Of a stretch of DNA of 64,000 nucleotides, positions 40,385 to 48,290 are shown piece by piece. A program made the position numbers and the translations under genes. The stretch comes from MFD01275-c22 sp963705885 (GTDB lineage Bacteria; Actinomycetota; Actinomycetes; JACCUZ01). The notes beneath the pieces are model-generated. The model searched no databases. It worked only from the letters and a program-made list of their open reading frames with translations, and was not told where the DNA came from. The stretch is taken from NCBI GenBank assembly GCA_963705885.1, contig OY970120.1, positions 1,116,001 to 1,180,000 on the forward strand, read 5' to 3'. Each line of letters opens with the position of its first letter. Position 1 is the first letter of the stretch.

Positions 40385-40936
40385 ATGACGACCGAGAACA
40401 CGCCGTACCCGAACGGTCGACGCCGCATCGACCGGGTCCTCGCCGAGGACTTCGCCACCGGCCTGTCAGGGCTCGACCTCGACGAGGTCCGCACCCGCCG
40501 GCGCGAGGCGGAGCAGGAGGAGGCCGACCTCTCCTACGTACGCCGGATGCTGCAGGGCCGCATGGACATCCTGCGCGCCGAGCTCGCCCGCAGGGCCGGC
40601 GGGGGTGACAAGATCGTCGAGCACCTGTCCCAGGTCCTCAGCGACGCCGGCCGCAGCGACCACGGCCTCGGCCGGTTCCTGCGGGTCGAGCCGTCGCGGG
40701 TCGACGAGCACCGCCGCATGGTCGAGCAGGTCGTCGCCGACGTCGGGGTGTCCGACGTCGAGCAGCACACCGACGACGACCTGCGGGCGGCCCTGGGCCG
40801 CCTCGAGGGCTTCGAGCGCGGGATCTCCGAGGACCGCCACCGGGTCCAGCAGGTCATGGACGCCCTCACCACCGAGGTCGCGGGGCGCTACAAGAGCGGG
40901 TCGGCCTCCGTCGACGACCTGCTGGCCGAACGCTGA
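40385..40936 (+). CDS. rsiG: c-di-GMP-binding anti-sigma factor RsiG
   Basis: A 183-residue, mostly helical protein of the RsiG/AmfC family. Both helices of the antiparallel coiled coil carry a complete c-di-GMP motif E-x3-S-x2-R-x3-Q-x3-D: Glu46, Ser50, Arg53, Gln57, Asp61 and Glu144, Ser148, Arg151, Gln155, Asp159. In Streptomyces, RsiG with c-di-GMP sequesters the sigma factor WhiG. WhiG is not encoded in this window. The ATG at 40385 follows GGAGAC. The stop overlaps the next gene's probable start. Confidence 0.92.
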   Translation: MTTENTPYPNGRRRIDRVLAEDFATGLSGLDLDEVRTRRREAEQEEADLSYVRRMLQGRMDILRAELARRAGGGDKIVEHLSQVLSDAGRSDHGLGRFLRVEPSRVDEHRRMVEQVVADVGVSDVEQHTDDDLRAALGRLEGFERGISEDRHRVQQVMDALTTEVAGRYKSGSASVDDLLAER

Positions 40937-41871
40937 GCGCGCTGCTCGCCGAGGTCGTCCGCTCCGGGTTCGTCGAGGGGCACCACCGCGGCACGGTCGT
41001 GGCCCTCGACGCCGGCGGGTCGGTCGTGCTCTCCGCCGGCTCGCCCGACGACCCCGTGTTCCCCCGGTCCTCCAACAAGCCCCTCCAGGCCGTCGGCATG
41101 CTCGGGGCAGGTCTCGACCTCGACGGCGAGCTGCTCGCCCTGGCGTGCGCCAGCCACTCCGGCGAGCCGTTCCACCTCGACGGCGCGCGCCGCATCCTCG
41201 CCGGGGCCGGTCTCGACGAGTCGGCGCTGCAGACCCCGCCCGAGTACCCCGTCGACGAGACGGCACGGCTCGCGTACGTCGCCGCGGGCGGGACCCCGGC
41301 GCCGGTCGCGATGAACTGCTCGGGCAAGCACGCGGCGATGCTCGCGACCTGCGTGGCCAGCGGCTGGCCGACAGCGACCTACCGGGACGAGCACCACCCC
41401 CTGCAGGTCGCCCTCCGGGCAGCGGTCGAGCGCCTGGCGGGCGAGAAGGTCCCGGCCGTCGGGGTGGACGGGTGCGGTGCCCCGCTGTTCGCGCTGACGC
41501 TGACGGGCCTGGCCCGGGCGTTCGCGGCGATCGCGACCGCGCCGGCCGGGACCGCGGAGCATCGGGTCGCGGCCGCCGTCCGCCGGCACCCGGAGTGGCT
41601 CGGCGGCACCGGCCGCGACGTGACGCGGCTGGTCTCCGGCATCGACGGCCTCATCGCCAAGGACGGTGCCGAGGGGGTCTACGCGGCCGCGCTGCCCGAC
41701 GGGCGCAGCGTGGCCCTCAAGATCGAGGACGGGGCGCAGCGCGCCCGGCCGCCCGTGATGGTCGCGGCACTGCGGGCGCTCGGGGTCAGCGCCCCGGTCC
41801 TGGACGAGCTGGCGGAGACGGTCCTCCTCGGGGGCGGCGCACCGGTCGGCTCCGTGCGGTGCCTTCTGTGA
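40933..41871 (+). CDS. Asparaginase (AsnA_II type), probable CTG start
   Basis: A protein of about 312 residues of the thermolabile asparaginase II family. It shows VRSGFVEGHHRGTVVALDAGG, RSSNKPLQAVGML, the catalytic-type LACASHSGEPFH, MNCSGKHAAMLATC and VDGCGAPLF. The conserved N-terminus (SALLAEVVRSGFVEG) has no ATG or GTG in frame. A CTG at 40933 overlaps the rsiG stop (CTGA) and fits homologs that begin with GTG there. The next GTG, at 40999, would delete conserved sequence. The stop overlaps the hydrolase start (GTGA). Confidence 0.82.
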   Translation: MSALLAEVVRSGFVEGHHRGTVVALDAGGSVVLSAGSPDDPVFPRSSNKPLQAVGMLGAGLDLDGELLALACASHSGEPFHLDGARRILAGAGLDESALQTPPEYPVDETARLAYVAAGGTPAPVAMNCSGKHAAMLATCVASGWPTATYRDEHHPLQVALRAAVERLAGEKVPAVGVDGCGAPLFALTLTGLARAFAAIATAPAGTAEHRVAAAVRRHPEWLGGTGRDVTRLVSGIDGLIAKDGAEGVYAAALPDGRSVALKIEDGAQRARPPVMVAALRALGVSAPVLDELAETVLLGGGAPVGSVRCLL

Positions 41872-42761
41872 GCACCACGGCCGCGCGCGACGTGCCGCCG
41901 AGCCCCCTGGCCGACGAGACCGTCGACCTGCCCGGGGGACCGCGGCTCGCGGTCCGTCGCGCCGACGGGCCGCTGCGTCCGTTCCTGCTCGTGCACGGCC
42001 TCGCGTCCAACGCGCGGCTGTGGGACGCCCTCGCCCGCCGGCTCGTCGACGCGGGTCACGAGGTCGTCGCCGTGGACCTGCCCGGGCACGGTCGCTCGGA
42101 CCGGGCCGAGGGCGGGCACGGCACCGACGAGGCGGCCGCGGCCCTCGCCGCGCTCGCCACGACGCTCGGCCTCACGGGGCCGCGGGAGCCGCTCGCCGTC
42201 GGGCAGTCGTGGGGCGGGAACGTCGTCGTCGCCCAGGCGGCCCGGCACAGTGGGGTCGCGGGCCTCGGCCTCGTCGACGGCGGCTGGATCTCGCTGGCCG
42301 AGCGGTTCCCCACCTTCGAGCAGTGCTGGGACGTGCTGGCCCCGCCGCGTTTCGACGGCGTGCGCCTGGCCCAGATGGCCGAGCGCTTCCGCAGCTGGCA
42401 CCCCGACTGGCCCGAGGAGAGCATCCTCGGCAGCCTGGCCAACTTCGCCGAGAGCCCCGACGGCATGGCCCGCCCGCGGCTCGCCCGCGAGCACCACCGC
42501 GAGATCCTGTTCTCGATGTGGGCGTCCGACGTGCGCGAGCTCTACCCGCACGTCCGGGTGCCGGTGCTCCTCGCACCCGCCCTGTCCCCCGACGTCGACG
42601 CCGAGCGGCGCGCGGCCCCGGTGGCCGCGGCCGCCCTGCTCGCCGATGCCGAGATCTCCTGGTACGACGGTGCCGACCACGACCTGCACGCGCAGCACCC
42701 GGACCGGCTCGCGGACGACCTGGCGAGGCTCGCTGCCCGGGCGGAGGCCGGTCGGCCGTGA
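41868..42761 (+). CDS. Alpha/beta-hydrolase
   Basis: A 297-residue alpha/beta-hydrolase with LLVHGLASNARLWDALARRL (oxyanion region), DLPGHGRS, the nucleophile elbow VGQSWGGN (Ser about 106), and a C-terminal His in GADHDLHAQHP. The substrate is unknown; it lies between asparaginase and an S51 peptidase-like gene. Both junctions are GTGA overlaps, so this is one translation-coupled operon from rsiG to the S51 gene. Confidence 0.9.
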   Translation: MSTTAARDVPPSPLADETVDLPGGPRLAVRRADGPLRPFLLVHGLASNARLWDALARRLVDAGHEVVAVDLPGHGRSDRAEGGHGTDEAAAALAALATTLGLTGPREPLAVGQSWGGNVVVAQAARHSGVAGLGLVDGGWISLAERFPTFEQCWDVLAPPRFDGVRLAQMAERFRSWHPDWPEESILGSLANFAESPDGMARPRLAREHHREILFSMWASDVRELYPHVRVPVLLAPALSPDVDAERRAAPVAAAALLADAEISWYDGADHDLHAQHPDRLADDLARLAARAEAGRP

Positions 42762-44023
42762 GCCGGGTCGTCGTCATGGGGTCCGGGGAGACCGCGCCCA
42801 CCATGGTCCGCGTGCACCGCGACGTCCTCGCCGGGTGCCCGGACGGGCCTGCGGTGCTGATCGACACCCCCTTCGCGTTCCAGATGAACCGCGACGAGCT
42901 CGTCGCGCGGACCCGGGTCTACTTCGCGCAGAGCGTGGGCCGCGAGGTCGACCTCGTCGCGTGGCCGCCGCGGGAGACCGGCGCGGCGGCGGAGGAGCAG
43001 GCGCTGGCTCTGCTCGACCGGGCTGCCTGGGCCTTCGCCGGACCCGGCAGCCCGACGTACGCCCTGGACCGGTGGCGCGGCACGCCCGTCCCGGCGGCGC
43101 TCCTCTCCGTCGTACGCCGGGGCGGCACCCTCGTCATGGGCAGCGCCGCGGCGCTGACGTTGGGCAGCCACTCGGTCCCGGTCTACGAGATCTACAAGGT
43201 GGGCGCGGCACCGGAGTGGGTCACCGGTCTCGACCTGCTGGGCGACCTGGCCGGCATCCCGGTGGCGGTCATCCCGCACTACGACAACGCCGAGGGCGGC
43301 AGCCACGACACGCGGTTCTGCTACCTGGGCGAGCCGCGGCTCGAGGCGCTGGAGGCCCGGCTGCCCGACGAGGTCGGCGTGCTCGGCGTCGACGAGCACA
43401 CGGCCGTCGTGCTCGACCTCGAGGACTCGTCGGTGCGCGTGCTCGGCAACGGCACCATGAGTGTCCGGCGCCGTGCCGCCACCCGGACGTTCGCCGCGGG
43501 GGAGCGGCTCGCGATCGCGGACCTGGCCGGTCTGCTGCGCGGTGACGAGGGGGTCGCGGCATCGCGGCCGGCGACCGTCCCGGACGAGGCGACCGTGGTG
43601 GAGCCCGGCGGGGACCCCGACCGGGAGATCCCGTCGCTGCGGCGTGAGGCCGACGCCGCCCGCGCCGCGTTCGACGCGGCCCTCGCCCGGCGCGACGTCG
43701 ACGGATGCGTGACGGCGGTCCTCGGGCTCGAGGAGTCGGTCGCCGGGTGGCGCGCCGACACGCTGCAGAGCGACGACATGGACGAGGCGCGCCGCGTCCT
43801 GCGTGCGCTCGTCGTGCGCCTCGGGGAGGTCGCGGTCGGGGGAGCGCGCGACCCGCGCGAGCAGCTCGCGCCGTACGTCGACCTGCTGCTCGACCTGCGC
43901 ACCACGGCGCGCGACCAGCGGGACTTCGCCACCTCCGACAAGGTCCGCGACCGGCTGACCGACCTCGGTGTCGAGGTGCACGACACGCCCGACGGCACCT
44001 CCTGGGACCTCACCGGGGTGTGA
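42758..44023 (+). CDS. Peptidase S51-like domain fused to CysS-type C-terminal domain
   Basis: A 421-residue protein. Residues 1-~270 are a type 1 glutamine-amidotransferase-like/S51 domain: VVMGSGETAPTMVRVHRDV, GPGSPTYALDRW, and MGSAAALTLG with a candidate Ser nucleophile. The last ~110 residues resemble the cysteinyl-tRNA synthetase C-terminal domain: LRTTARDQRDFATSDKVRDRLTDLGVEVHDTPDGTSWDL, compare RGRKDYAAADRVRDGL in the CysS encoded at 57993. The GTG at 42758 overlaps the preceding stop. Substrate unknown. Confidence 0.82.
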   Translation: MSRVVVMGSGETAPTMVRVHRDVLAGCPDGPAVLIDTPFAFQMNRDELVARTRVYFAQSVGREVDLVAWPPRETGAAAEEQALALLDRAAWAFAGPGSPTYALDRWRGTPVPAALLSVVRRGGTLVMGSAAALTLGSHSVPVYEIYKVGAAPEWVTGLDLLGDLAGIPVAVIPHYDNAEGGSHDTRFCYLGEPRLEALEARLPDEVGVLGVDEHTAVVLDLEDSSVRVLGNGTMSVRRRAATRTFAAGERLAIADLAGLLRGDEGVAASRPATVPDEATVVEPGGDPDREIPSLRREADAARAAFDAALARRDVDGCVTAVLGLEESVAGWRADTLQSDDMDEARRVLRALVVRLGEVAVGGARDPREQLAPYVDLLLDLRTTARDQRDFATSDKVRDRLTDLGVEVHDTPDGTSWDLTGV

Positions 44024-44057
44024 GCGACCTCACGCCGGAAAGCTGCTTGCTGGGTGC

Positions 44058-44084
44058 TTGCCACAGTTAGCACTGGGGTAGGTT
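44058..44084 (+). promoter_or_regulatory. Promoter of the XRE regulator gene
   Basis: TTGCCA (44058-44063) and TAGGTT (44079-44084), spaced by 15 bp. The GTG start is 7 nt beyond, so the mRNA is probably leaderless. Confidence 0.5.
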
Positions 44085-44090
44085 CAGTGC

Positions 44091-44579
44091 GTGGCATCGT
44101 TGAAGGTCTCCTCGCTGGGTGACTACATCCGCGAGCAGCGCGAGTCGGCGCAGGTGTCCCTGCGGCAGCTCGCCAGGACCGCCGGCGTCTCCAACCCCTA
44201 TCTCAGCCAGATCGAGCGGGGGATGAAGAAGCCGAGCGCGGAGATCCTGCAGCAGATCGCCAAGGGGCTGCGGATCTCGGCCGAGACCCTCTACGTGCGG
44301 GCAGGCATCCTCGACGAGCAGCACGGACCGGGCGACGTCGTGGCGGCGGTCATGTCCGACCCGTCGCTGGGGGAGCGCCACAAGCGCGTGCTGCTGGACA
44401 TCTACCAGTCGCTGCGCGCCGAGCACGCGGCCGCCGAGGCGGCGCCGCCCCCCGGCACCAGGAAGACCACCGCGAAGAAGCCCGCCACCACGAGGACCAC
44501 CGCGAAGAAGTCCACCGCGAAGCAGTCCACCCAGAAGACCACCGCAAAGAAGCCCACCAGTAGGAGGAAGACACCGTGA
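44091..44579 (+). CDS. XRE-family regulator with Lys/Thr/Ala-rich tail
   Basis: A 162-residue protein. An N-terminal XRE HTH (LGDYIREQRESAQVSLRQLARTAGVSNPYLSQIERGMKKPSAEILQQIA, about 8-60) is followed by a helical region, then from about residue 120 a low-complexity tail of KKTTAKKPA-type repeats resembling histone H1-like or HbhA tails. The gene corresponds by order to Mycobacterium Rv0474, upstream of hbhA. The stop overlaps the next GTG (GTGA). The tail may give non-specific DNA binding. Confidence 0.88.
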   Translation: MASLKVSSLGDYIREQRESAQVSLRQLARTAGVSNPYLSQIERGMKKPSAEILQQIAKGLRISAETLYVRAGILDEQHGPGDVVAAVMSDPSLGERHKRVLLDIYQSLRAEHAAAEAAPPPGTRKTTAKKPATTRTTAKKSTAKQSTQKTTAKKPTSRRKTP

Positions 44580-45238
44580 GCCCGATCACCACCATCACCC
44601 GCAGCAAGCCGTTCTACGTCGTCGCCGGCGCGGGCGACCTCGCCGTCAAGACCATCCGCGAGGTGCCCTCGCAGCTGGCCGCCGGTCGCGCGGTCGCCGT
44701 CAAGCTCGGCCGCGAGGACCTGCCGAAGGCCGTCGTCGGCCTGCGCGACGAGGCCGTCACCCTGCCGGGCCGCGCCCAGGCCACCGTCACCGCGCTGCCG
44801 GCGAAGGCCCAGACGGCCGTGGTCGACGCGGCCGTCGAGGTCGCCGACCGCACCGACGCCGCCTACGGCGACCTGCTGACCCGCGGCCGCACCCTGGTCG
44901 GGCGCATCCGCCGCCAGCAGGCGACCAAGGACCTCAAGCGCGACGCGGGGACGACCGTCCGGCGCACCAAGGCGGCGAAGACCACCGCCACCAAGGGCGC
45001 CTCCGACACGGCCAGCGCCGCCAAGGGCACCCGCACGACCGCCAAGAAGTCGGCCAAGAAGGCGACCCGCAAGGCCACGTCGTCGACCCGTACGTCCGCC
45101 AAGCGGACCGCGACCACGGCCCGCAAGCGCGCGGCGTCGACCCGGACCGCCACCAAGTCGGCCAGGACGTCGGCGCGCAAGACCGCCTCCTCGGCGGCCC
45201 GGGCCACCACGGCCGGGGCGGCCAAGGTCGGCAGCTGA
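44576..45238 (+). CDS. HbhA-like protein with long Lys/Ala/Thr-rich C-terminus
   Basis: A 220-residue protein. Its N-terminal half (PFYVVAGAGDLAVKTIREVPSQLA...VVDAAVEVADRTDAAYGDLLTRGRTLVGRIR) is helical and matches the heparin-binding hemagglutinin family. The last ~90 residues are basic AKKSAKKATRKATSS-type repeats. In mycobacteria such proteins bind heparan sulfate or act at the membrane and septum. Here the role is unknown. It is coupled to the XRE gene and followed by a strong terminator. Confidence 0.82.
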   Translation: MSPITTITRSKPFYVVAGAGDLAVKTIREVPSQLAAGRAVAVKLGREDLPKAVVGLRDEAVTLPGRAQATVTALPAKAQTAVVDAAVEVADRTDAAYGDLLTRGRTLVGRIRRQQATKDLKRDAGTTVRRTKAAKTTATKGASDTASAAKGTRTTAKKSAKKATRKATSSTRTSAKRTATTARKRAASTRTATKSARTSARKTASSAARATTAGAAKVGS

Positions 45239-45258
45239 CCGCACCACGACGCACCTGT

Positions 45259-45298
45259 CCGCACGGCCCGGCCCCTCTCACGGGGCCGGGCCGTGCGG
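45259..45298. terminator. Strong hairpin terminator after the HbhA-like gene
   Basis: A perfect 17-bp stem CCGCACGGCCCGGCCCC with its complement, around a 6-nt loop (45276-45281). It ends 25 bp before the DUF2516 ATG. Confidence 0.88.
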
Positions 45299-45322
45299 CG
45301 TCCCGCGGGCTACGCTGGAGCA

Positions 45323-45640
45323 ATGGACATCCTCGGCCCCCTGCAGAACTTCGTGCTCCTGCTGCTGGGGATCGGCTCGCTGGCCCTCACCGGCTTCGCC
45401 TTCGTCGACGCCCTCCGCCGGGGCGCCCGCCTCTTCCCGCACGCCGGCCGCTTCACCAAGAACGTCTGGCTTGCCATCCTCGGGGTCGCCCTGGCCCTCG
45501 CCATCGTGTCGGTGTTCAACCCCCTCTTCCTGCTCAACGTCGTCGGAGTCATCGCGGCCGGTGTCTACCTGGCCGACCTGCGGCCCAAGCTGCGCCAGCT
45601 CGAGGGCGGCCGCGGCTCGGACCCGTACGGCCCCTACTGA
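45323..45640 (+). CDS. DUF2516 membrane protein
   Basis: A 105-residue protein with three hydrophobic segments: FVLLLLGIGSLALTGFAFVDALRRGA, NVWLAILGVALALAIVS and LLNVVGVIAAGVYLADLRP. It matches DUF2516 (Rv0476-like), which follows hbhA in mycobacteria too. The ATG at 45323 has a TACGCT box (45311-45316) 6 nt upstream, so the mRNA is nearly leaderless. Function unknown. Confidence 0.85.
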   Translation: MDILGPLQNFVLLLLGIGSLALTGFAFVDALRRGARLFPHAGRFTKNVWLAILGVALALAIVSVFNPLFLLNVVGVIAAGVYLADLRPKLRQLEGGRGSDPYGPY

Positions 45641-45645
45641 CCGCC

Positions 45646-46392
45646 GTGGGCGCCGACACCCACGGCCGCACGTCCCGGCTGGAGCTGGCCGACCAGTCGC
45701 TGCGCGAGTGGGACGCGACGGTCCTGGACAGCTCGCCCGAGGGCGTCGTGCTCGACCGGTCGGCCTTCTACCCCGGCGGTGGCGGGCAGCCGCCCGACCA
45801 CGGGACGCTGCTGTGGGGCGGTGTCGAGACCCGCATCGTGGGCGCTCGCCGGGGCGAGGACCTCGTGCTCGTCCCGGCCGAGGGCGACCCGGTGCCACCC
45901 GTCGGGACCGCCGTGCGCGGGGCCGTCGAGGACGCGCGGCGGACCGCCCTCATGCGCACCCACTCGGGACTGCACCTGCTCTCCGGCGTGGTCTACCGCG
46001 ACTTCGGCGCGCTGGTCACGGGCGGGAACATGGAGCCGCTCGCGGCCCGGATGGACTTCAACCTCCCCGAGGTCCCCGAGGGCTTCAAGGAGCGCGTCGC
46101 CGAGGCCTGCGCCGCGGAGGTCGCCGCCGACCGGGCGATCGAGGTCGGCACGCTGCCCCGGGACGAGGCCTTCGCCACCCACCCCGACCTGATCCGCACG
46201 GCCGTGGACCTGCTGCCGCCCGACCTCGAGGTCGTGCGCATCGTCGACATCGTGGGCCTCGACACGCAGGCCGACGGCGGCACGCACGTCGCGTCGACGA
46301 GCCAGATCGGCCGGCTGGAGGTCGTGAAGGTCGAGAGCAAGGGCAAGGGGTTCCGCCGGCTCAGGGTGCGTCTGGTCGACGGCGCCGGTTAG
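45646..46392 (+). CDS. Alanyl-tRNA editing protein AlaX
   Basis: A 248-residue free-standing editing domain related to AlaRS. It contains LDRSAFYPGGGGQPPDHGTL, the zinc-site HSGLHLLSGV, GGTHVAST with another metal-binding His, and the family's glycine-rich loop. It hydrolyses Ser-tRNA(Ala) or Gly-tRNA(Ala). The GTG at 45646 is 5 bp after the DUF2516 stop. Its last 4 bp overlap the convergent GNAT gene. Confidence 0.92.
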   Translation: MGADTHGRTSRLELADQSLREWDATVLDSSPEGVVLDRSAFYPGGGGQPPDHGTLLWGGVETRIVGARRGEDLVLVPAEGDPVPPVGTAVRGAVEDARRTALMRTHSGLHLLSGVVYRDFGALVTGGNMEPLAARMDFNLPEVPEGFKERVAEACAAEVAADRAIEVGTLPRDEAFATHPDLIRTAVDLLPPDLEVVRIVDIVGLDTQADGGTHVASTSQIGRLEVVKVESKGKGFRRLRVRLVDGAG

Positions 46393-46919
46393 CGGCGGCT
46401 CACCCACACCATGAGCGGCTTGCCGTAGAACCGGCTCGTCACCTCCCGCAGCTCGAGGCCGAGCCGTCGGCAGACCGCCTGCGAGGCCACGTTCGCCTCG
46501 TCGGTCAGCGCGAGAACCTCCGCGACTCCCGCGCCGTGCGCGTGGTCGAAGGCGCCGCGCGCGGCCTCGGTCGCATAGCCGTGCCCCTGGCTGTCGGGGT
46601 GGAGGTGCCAGGCGACCTCGACCGTGGCCTCATGGCCCTCGACGGGCACCACCGCGACGGTGCCGGCGACGGTGCCTGTCGCGCGTACCTCCACGGCCCA
46701 CCAGCCGTACGGCGCGCCCTCCCGGTTCGCGGTGCGGGCCCGCTCCACCCGCGCCAGCGCCTGCTCGCGGCTGCGCATCGGGGTCGGCACCGACCCCAGG
46801 AAGCGCACGACCTCGTCCCGGGCGTACATGTCGAGCATCCGGTCGGCCTCGGCGTCCTGCCAGTCGCGCACCACCAGGCGCTCGGTCGCGAAGGCGGGGG
46901 TTGCTGCCGGCTCGGTCAC
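46389..46919 (-). CDS. GNAT acetyltransferase, RimJ-like
   Basis: A 176-residue GNAT protein of the RimJ/RimL branch: TERLVVRDWQDAEADRM at the N-terminus, VEVAWHLHPDSQGHGYATEAARGAFDHA as the acetyl-CoA-binding motif A, and NVASQAVCRRLGLE near the C-terminus. The substrate is unknown (N-terminal Ala or small molecules are typical). It is convergent with alaX and divergent from the macro-domain gene. Confidence 0.9.
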   Translation of the reverse strand: MTEPAATPAFATERLVVRDWQDAEADRMLDMYARDEVVRFLGSVPTPMRSREQALARVERARTANREGAPYGWWAVEVRATGTVAGTVAVVPVEGHEATVEVAWHLHPDSQGHGYATEAARGAFDHAHGAGVAEVLALTDEANVASQAVCRRLGLELREVTSRFYGKPLMVWVSRR

Positions 46920-46936
46920 GGCAGGAGGCTAGCCGC

Positions 46937-47449
46937 GTGGACGTGACCGCTGTGCAGGGCGACATCACCGAGCTGGCGGTGGACGCGGTCGTCAACGCGG
47001 CCAACTCGTCGCTGCTCGGCGGGGGCGGCGTCGACGGCGCGATCCATGCCCGCGGGGGACCCGACATCCTCGCGGAGTGCCGGGCGTTGCGGGCCTCCTC
47101 CCTGCCGGACGGGCTGCCCGCGGGACAGGCCGTGGCCACGACGGCGGGTCGGCTGCCGGCGCGCTGGGTGATCCACACCGTCGGACCGGTGCACTCGACC
47201 AGCGAGGACCGCAGCGGCGTGCTGGCCTCGGCCTACCGCGAGTCGCTGCGCGTGGCCGAGGACCTCGGGGCCGCCACGGTCGCGTTCCCGGCCGTCTCGG
47301 CGGGCGTCTACGGCTGGCCGATGGACGACGCGGCGCGCATCGCGGTCGACACGGTCCGCGCCCACGAGGCGCAGTCGGTGCGCGAGGTCAGGTTCGTGCT
47401 GTTCGGCCCCGACGCCCTGGCCGCGTTCACCGCCGCCCTCGACGCCTGA
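46937..47449 (+). CDS. Macro-domain ADP-ribose hydrolase
   Basis: A 170-residue MacroD-type protein: DVTAVQGDITELAVDAVVNAANSSLLGGGGVDGAIHARGGPDI (NAANxxLxGGGGVDGAI motif), TTAGRLPARWVIHTVGP and FPAVSAGVYGWPMDDAA. It binds ADP-ribose and removes it from acetyl-ADP-ribose or modified proteins. The GTG at 46937 follows AGGAGG (spacing 9), which decides the start. Confidence 0.94.
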   Translation: MDVTAVQGDITELAVDAVVNAANSSLLGGGGVDGAIHARGGPDILAECRALRASSLPDGLPAGQAVATTAGRLPARWVIHTVGPVHSTSEDRSGVLASAYRESLRVAEDLGAATVAFPAVSAGVYGWPMDDAARIAVDTVRAHEAQSVREVRFVLFGPDALAAFTAALDA

Positions 47450-47467
47450 GGCCGGGCCCGTGCGCGC

Positions 47468-48208
47468 TCAGGGGCGGCGGTGGACCTTGTGCTGCGCCGC
47501 CTGGGCGAGCGGCTTGACGACGAGCAGGTCGACGTCCACGTGCGGGGGGCGGGTGACGCACCAGGCGACGCAGTCGGCGACGTCCTCGGCGGTCAGCGGC
47601 GCGTCGACACCCTCGTAGACCTTCGCGGCGCGCGCCGCGTCACCGCCGAACCGCGTCAGCGCGAACTCCTCGGTCGCCACCATGCCGGGCGCGATCTCCG
47701 TGACGCGCACCGGCCGCCCGTTCAGCTCCAGCCGCAGCGTCTCGGCGAGAGCGGCCGCGCCGTGCTTGGCGGCCGTGTAGCCGCCGCCGCCCTCGTAGAC
47801 GATGCGACCCGCCGTCGACCCCATGACCACGACGTGACCTCGCCCACTCGCGACCAGCGCGGGCAGCAGGGCCTGGGTGACCCGCAGCGCGCCGATCACG
47901 TTGACCTCGTACATCCTCCGCCAGTCCTCGGGGTCGGCCTCGGCGACGGGGTCCATGCCGAGCGCGAGCCCCGCGTTGTTCACCAGCACCGTGGCCTCGC
48001 TCACCTCGTCGGCCAGCGCAGCGACCGACTCGGCCGACGTGACGTCCAGGGTGAGCGCACGCGCGCCTGTCTCGGCGCACAGGGCGTCCAGCCGGTCCCG
48101 GCGGCGGGCAGCGGCCACCACCTCGAAGCCCTCCGCCACCAGCCGGCGCGCGGTCGCCGCGCCGATGCCGCTGCTCGCCCCGGTCACGACCGCGCATCCC
48201 CTGCTCAT
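47468..48208 (-). CDS. Short-chain dehydrogenase/reductase
   Basis: A 246-residue classical SDR with cofactor motif TGASSGIG, NNAG, catalytic Ser in VVMGSTAG and Tyr/Lys in YTAAKHG. The basic residues after the first strand (AAARRRDR) suggest NADP(H). The C-terminus VVKPLAQAAQHKVHRRP is like the YdfG/clavulanate-type dehydrogenases. The ATG is at 48208. It is divergent from mshA. Substrate unknown. Confidence 0.92.
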   Translation of the reverse strand: MSRGCAVVTGASSGIGAATARRLVAEGFEVVAAARRRDRLDALCAETGARALTLDVTSAESVAALADEVSEATVLVNNAGLALGMDPVAEADPEDWRRMYEVNVIGALRVTQALLPALVASGRGHVVVMGSTAGRIVYEGGGGYTAAKHGAAALAETLRLELNGRPVRVTEIAPGMVATEEFALTRFGGDAARAAKVYEGVDAPLTAEDVADCVAWCVTRPPHVDVDLLVVKPLAQAAQHKVHRRP

Positions 48209-48290
48209 GGACGCATCCTTGCGCCTCCGGTTGGCGAGGAGGGAATCGGGCACGATGTCCTGCGGTTCTGCCCTTTCGGAGGTGCCATTC

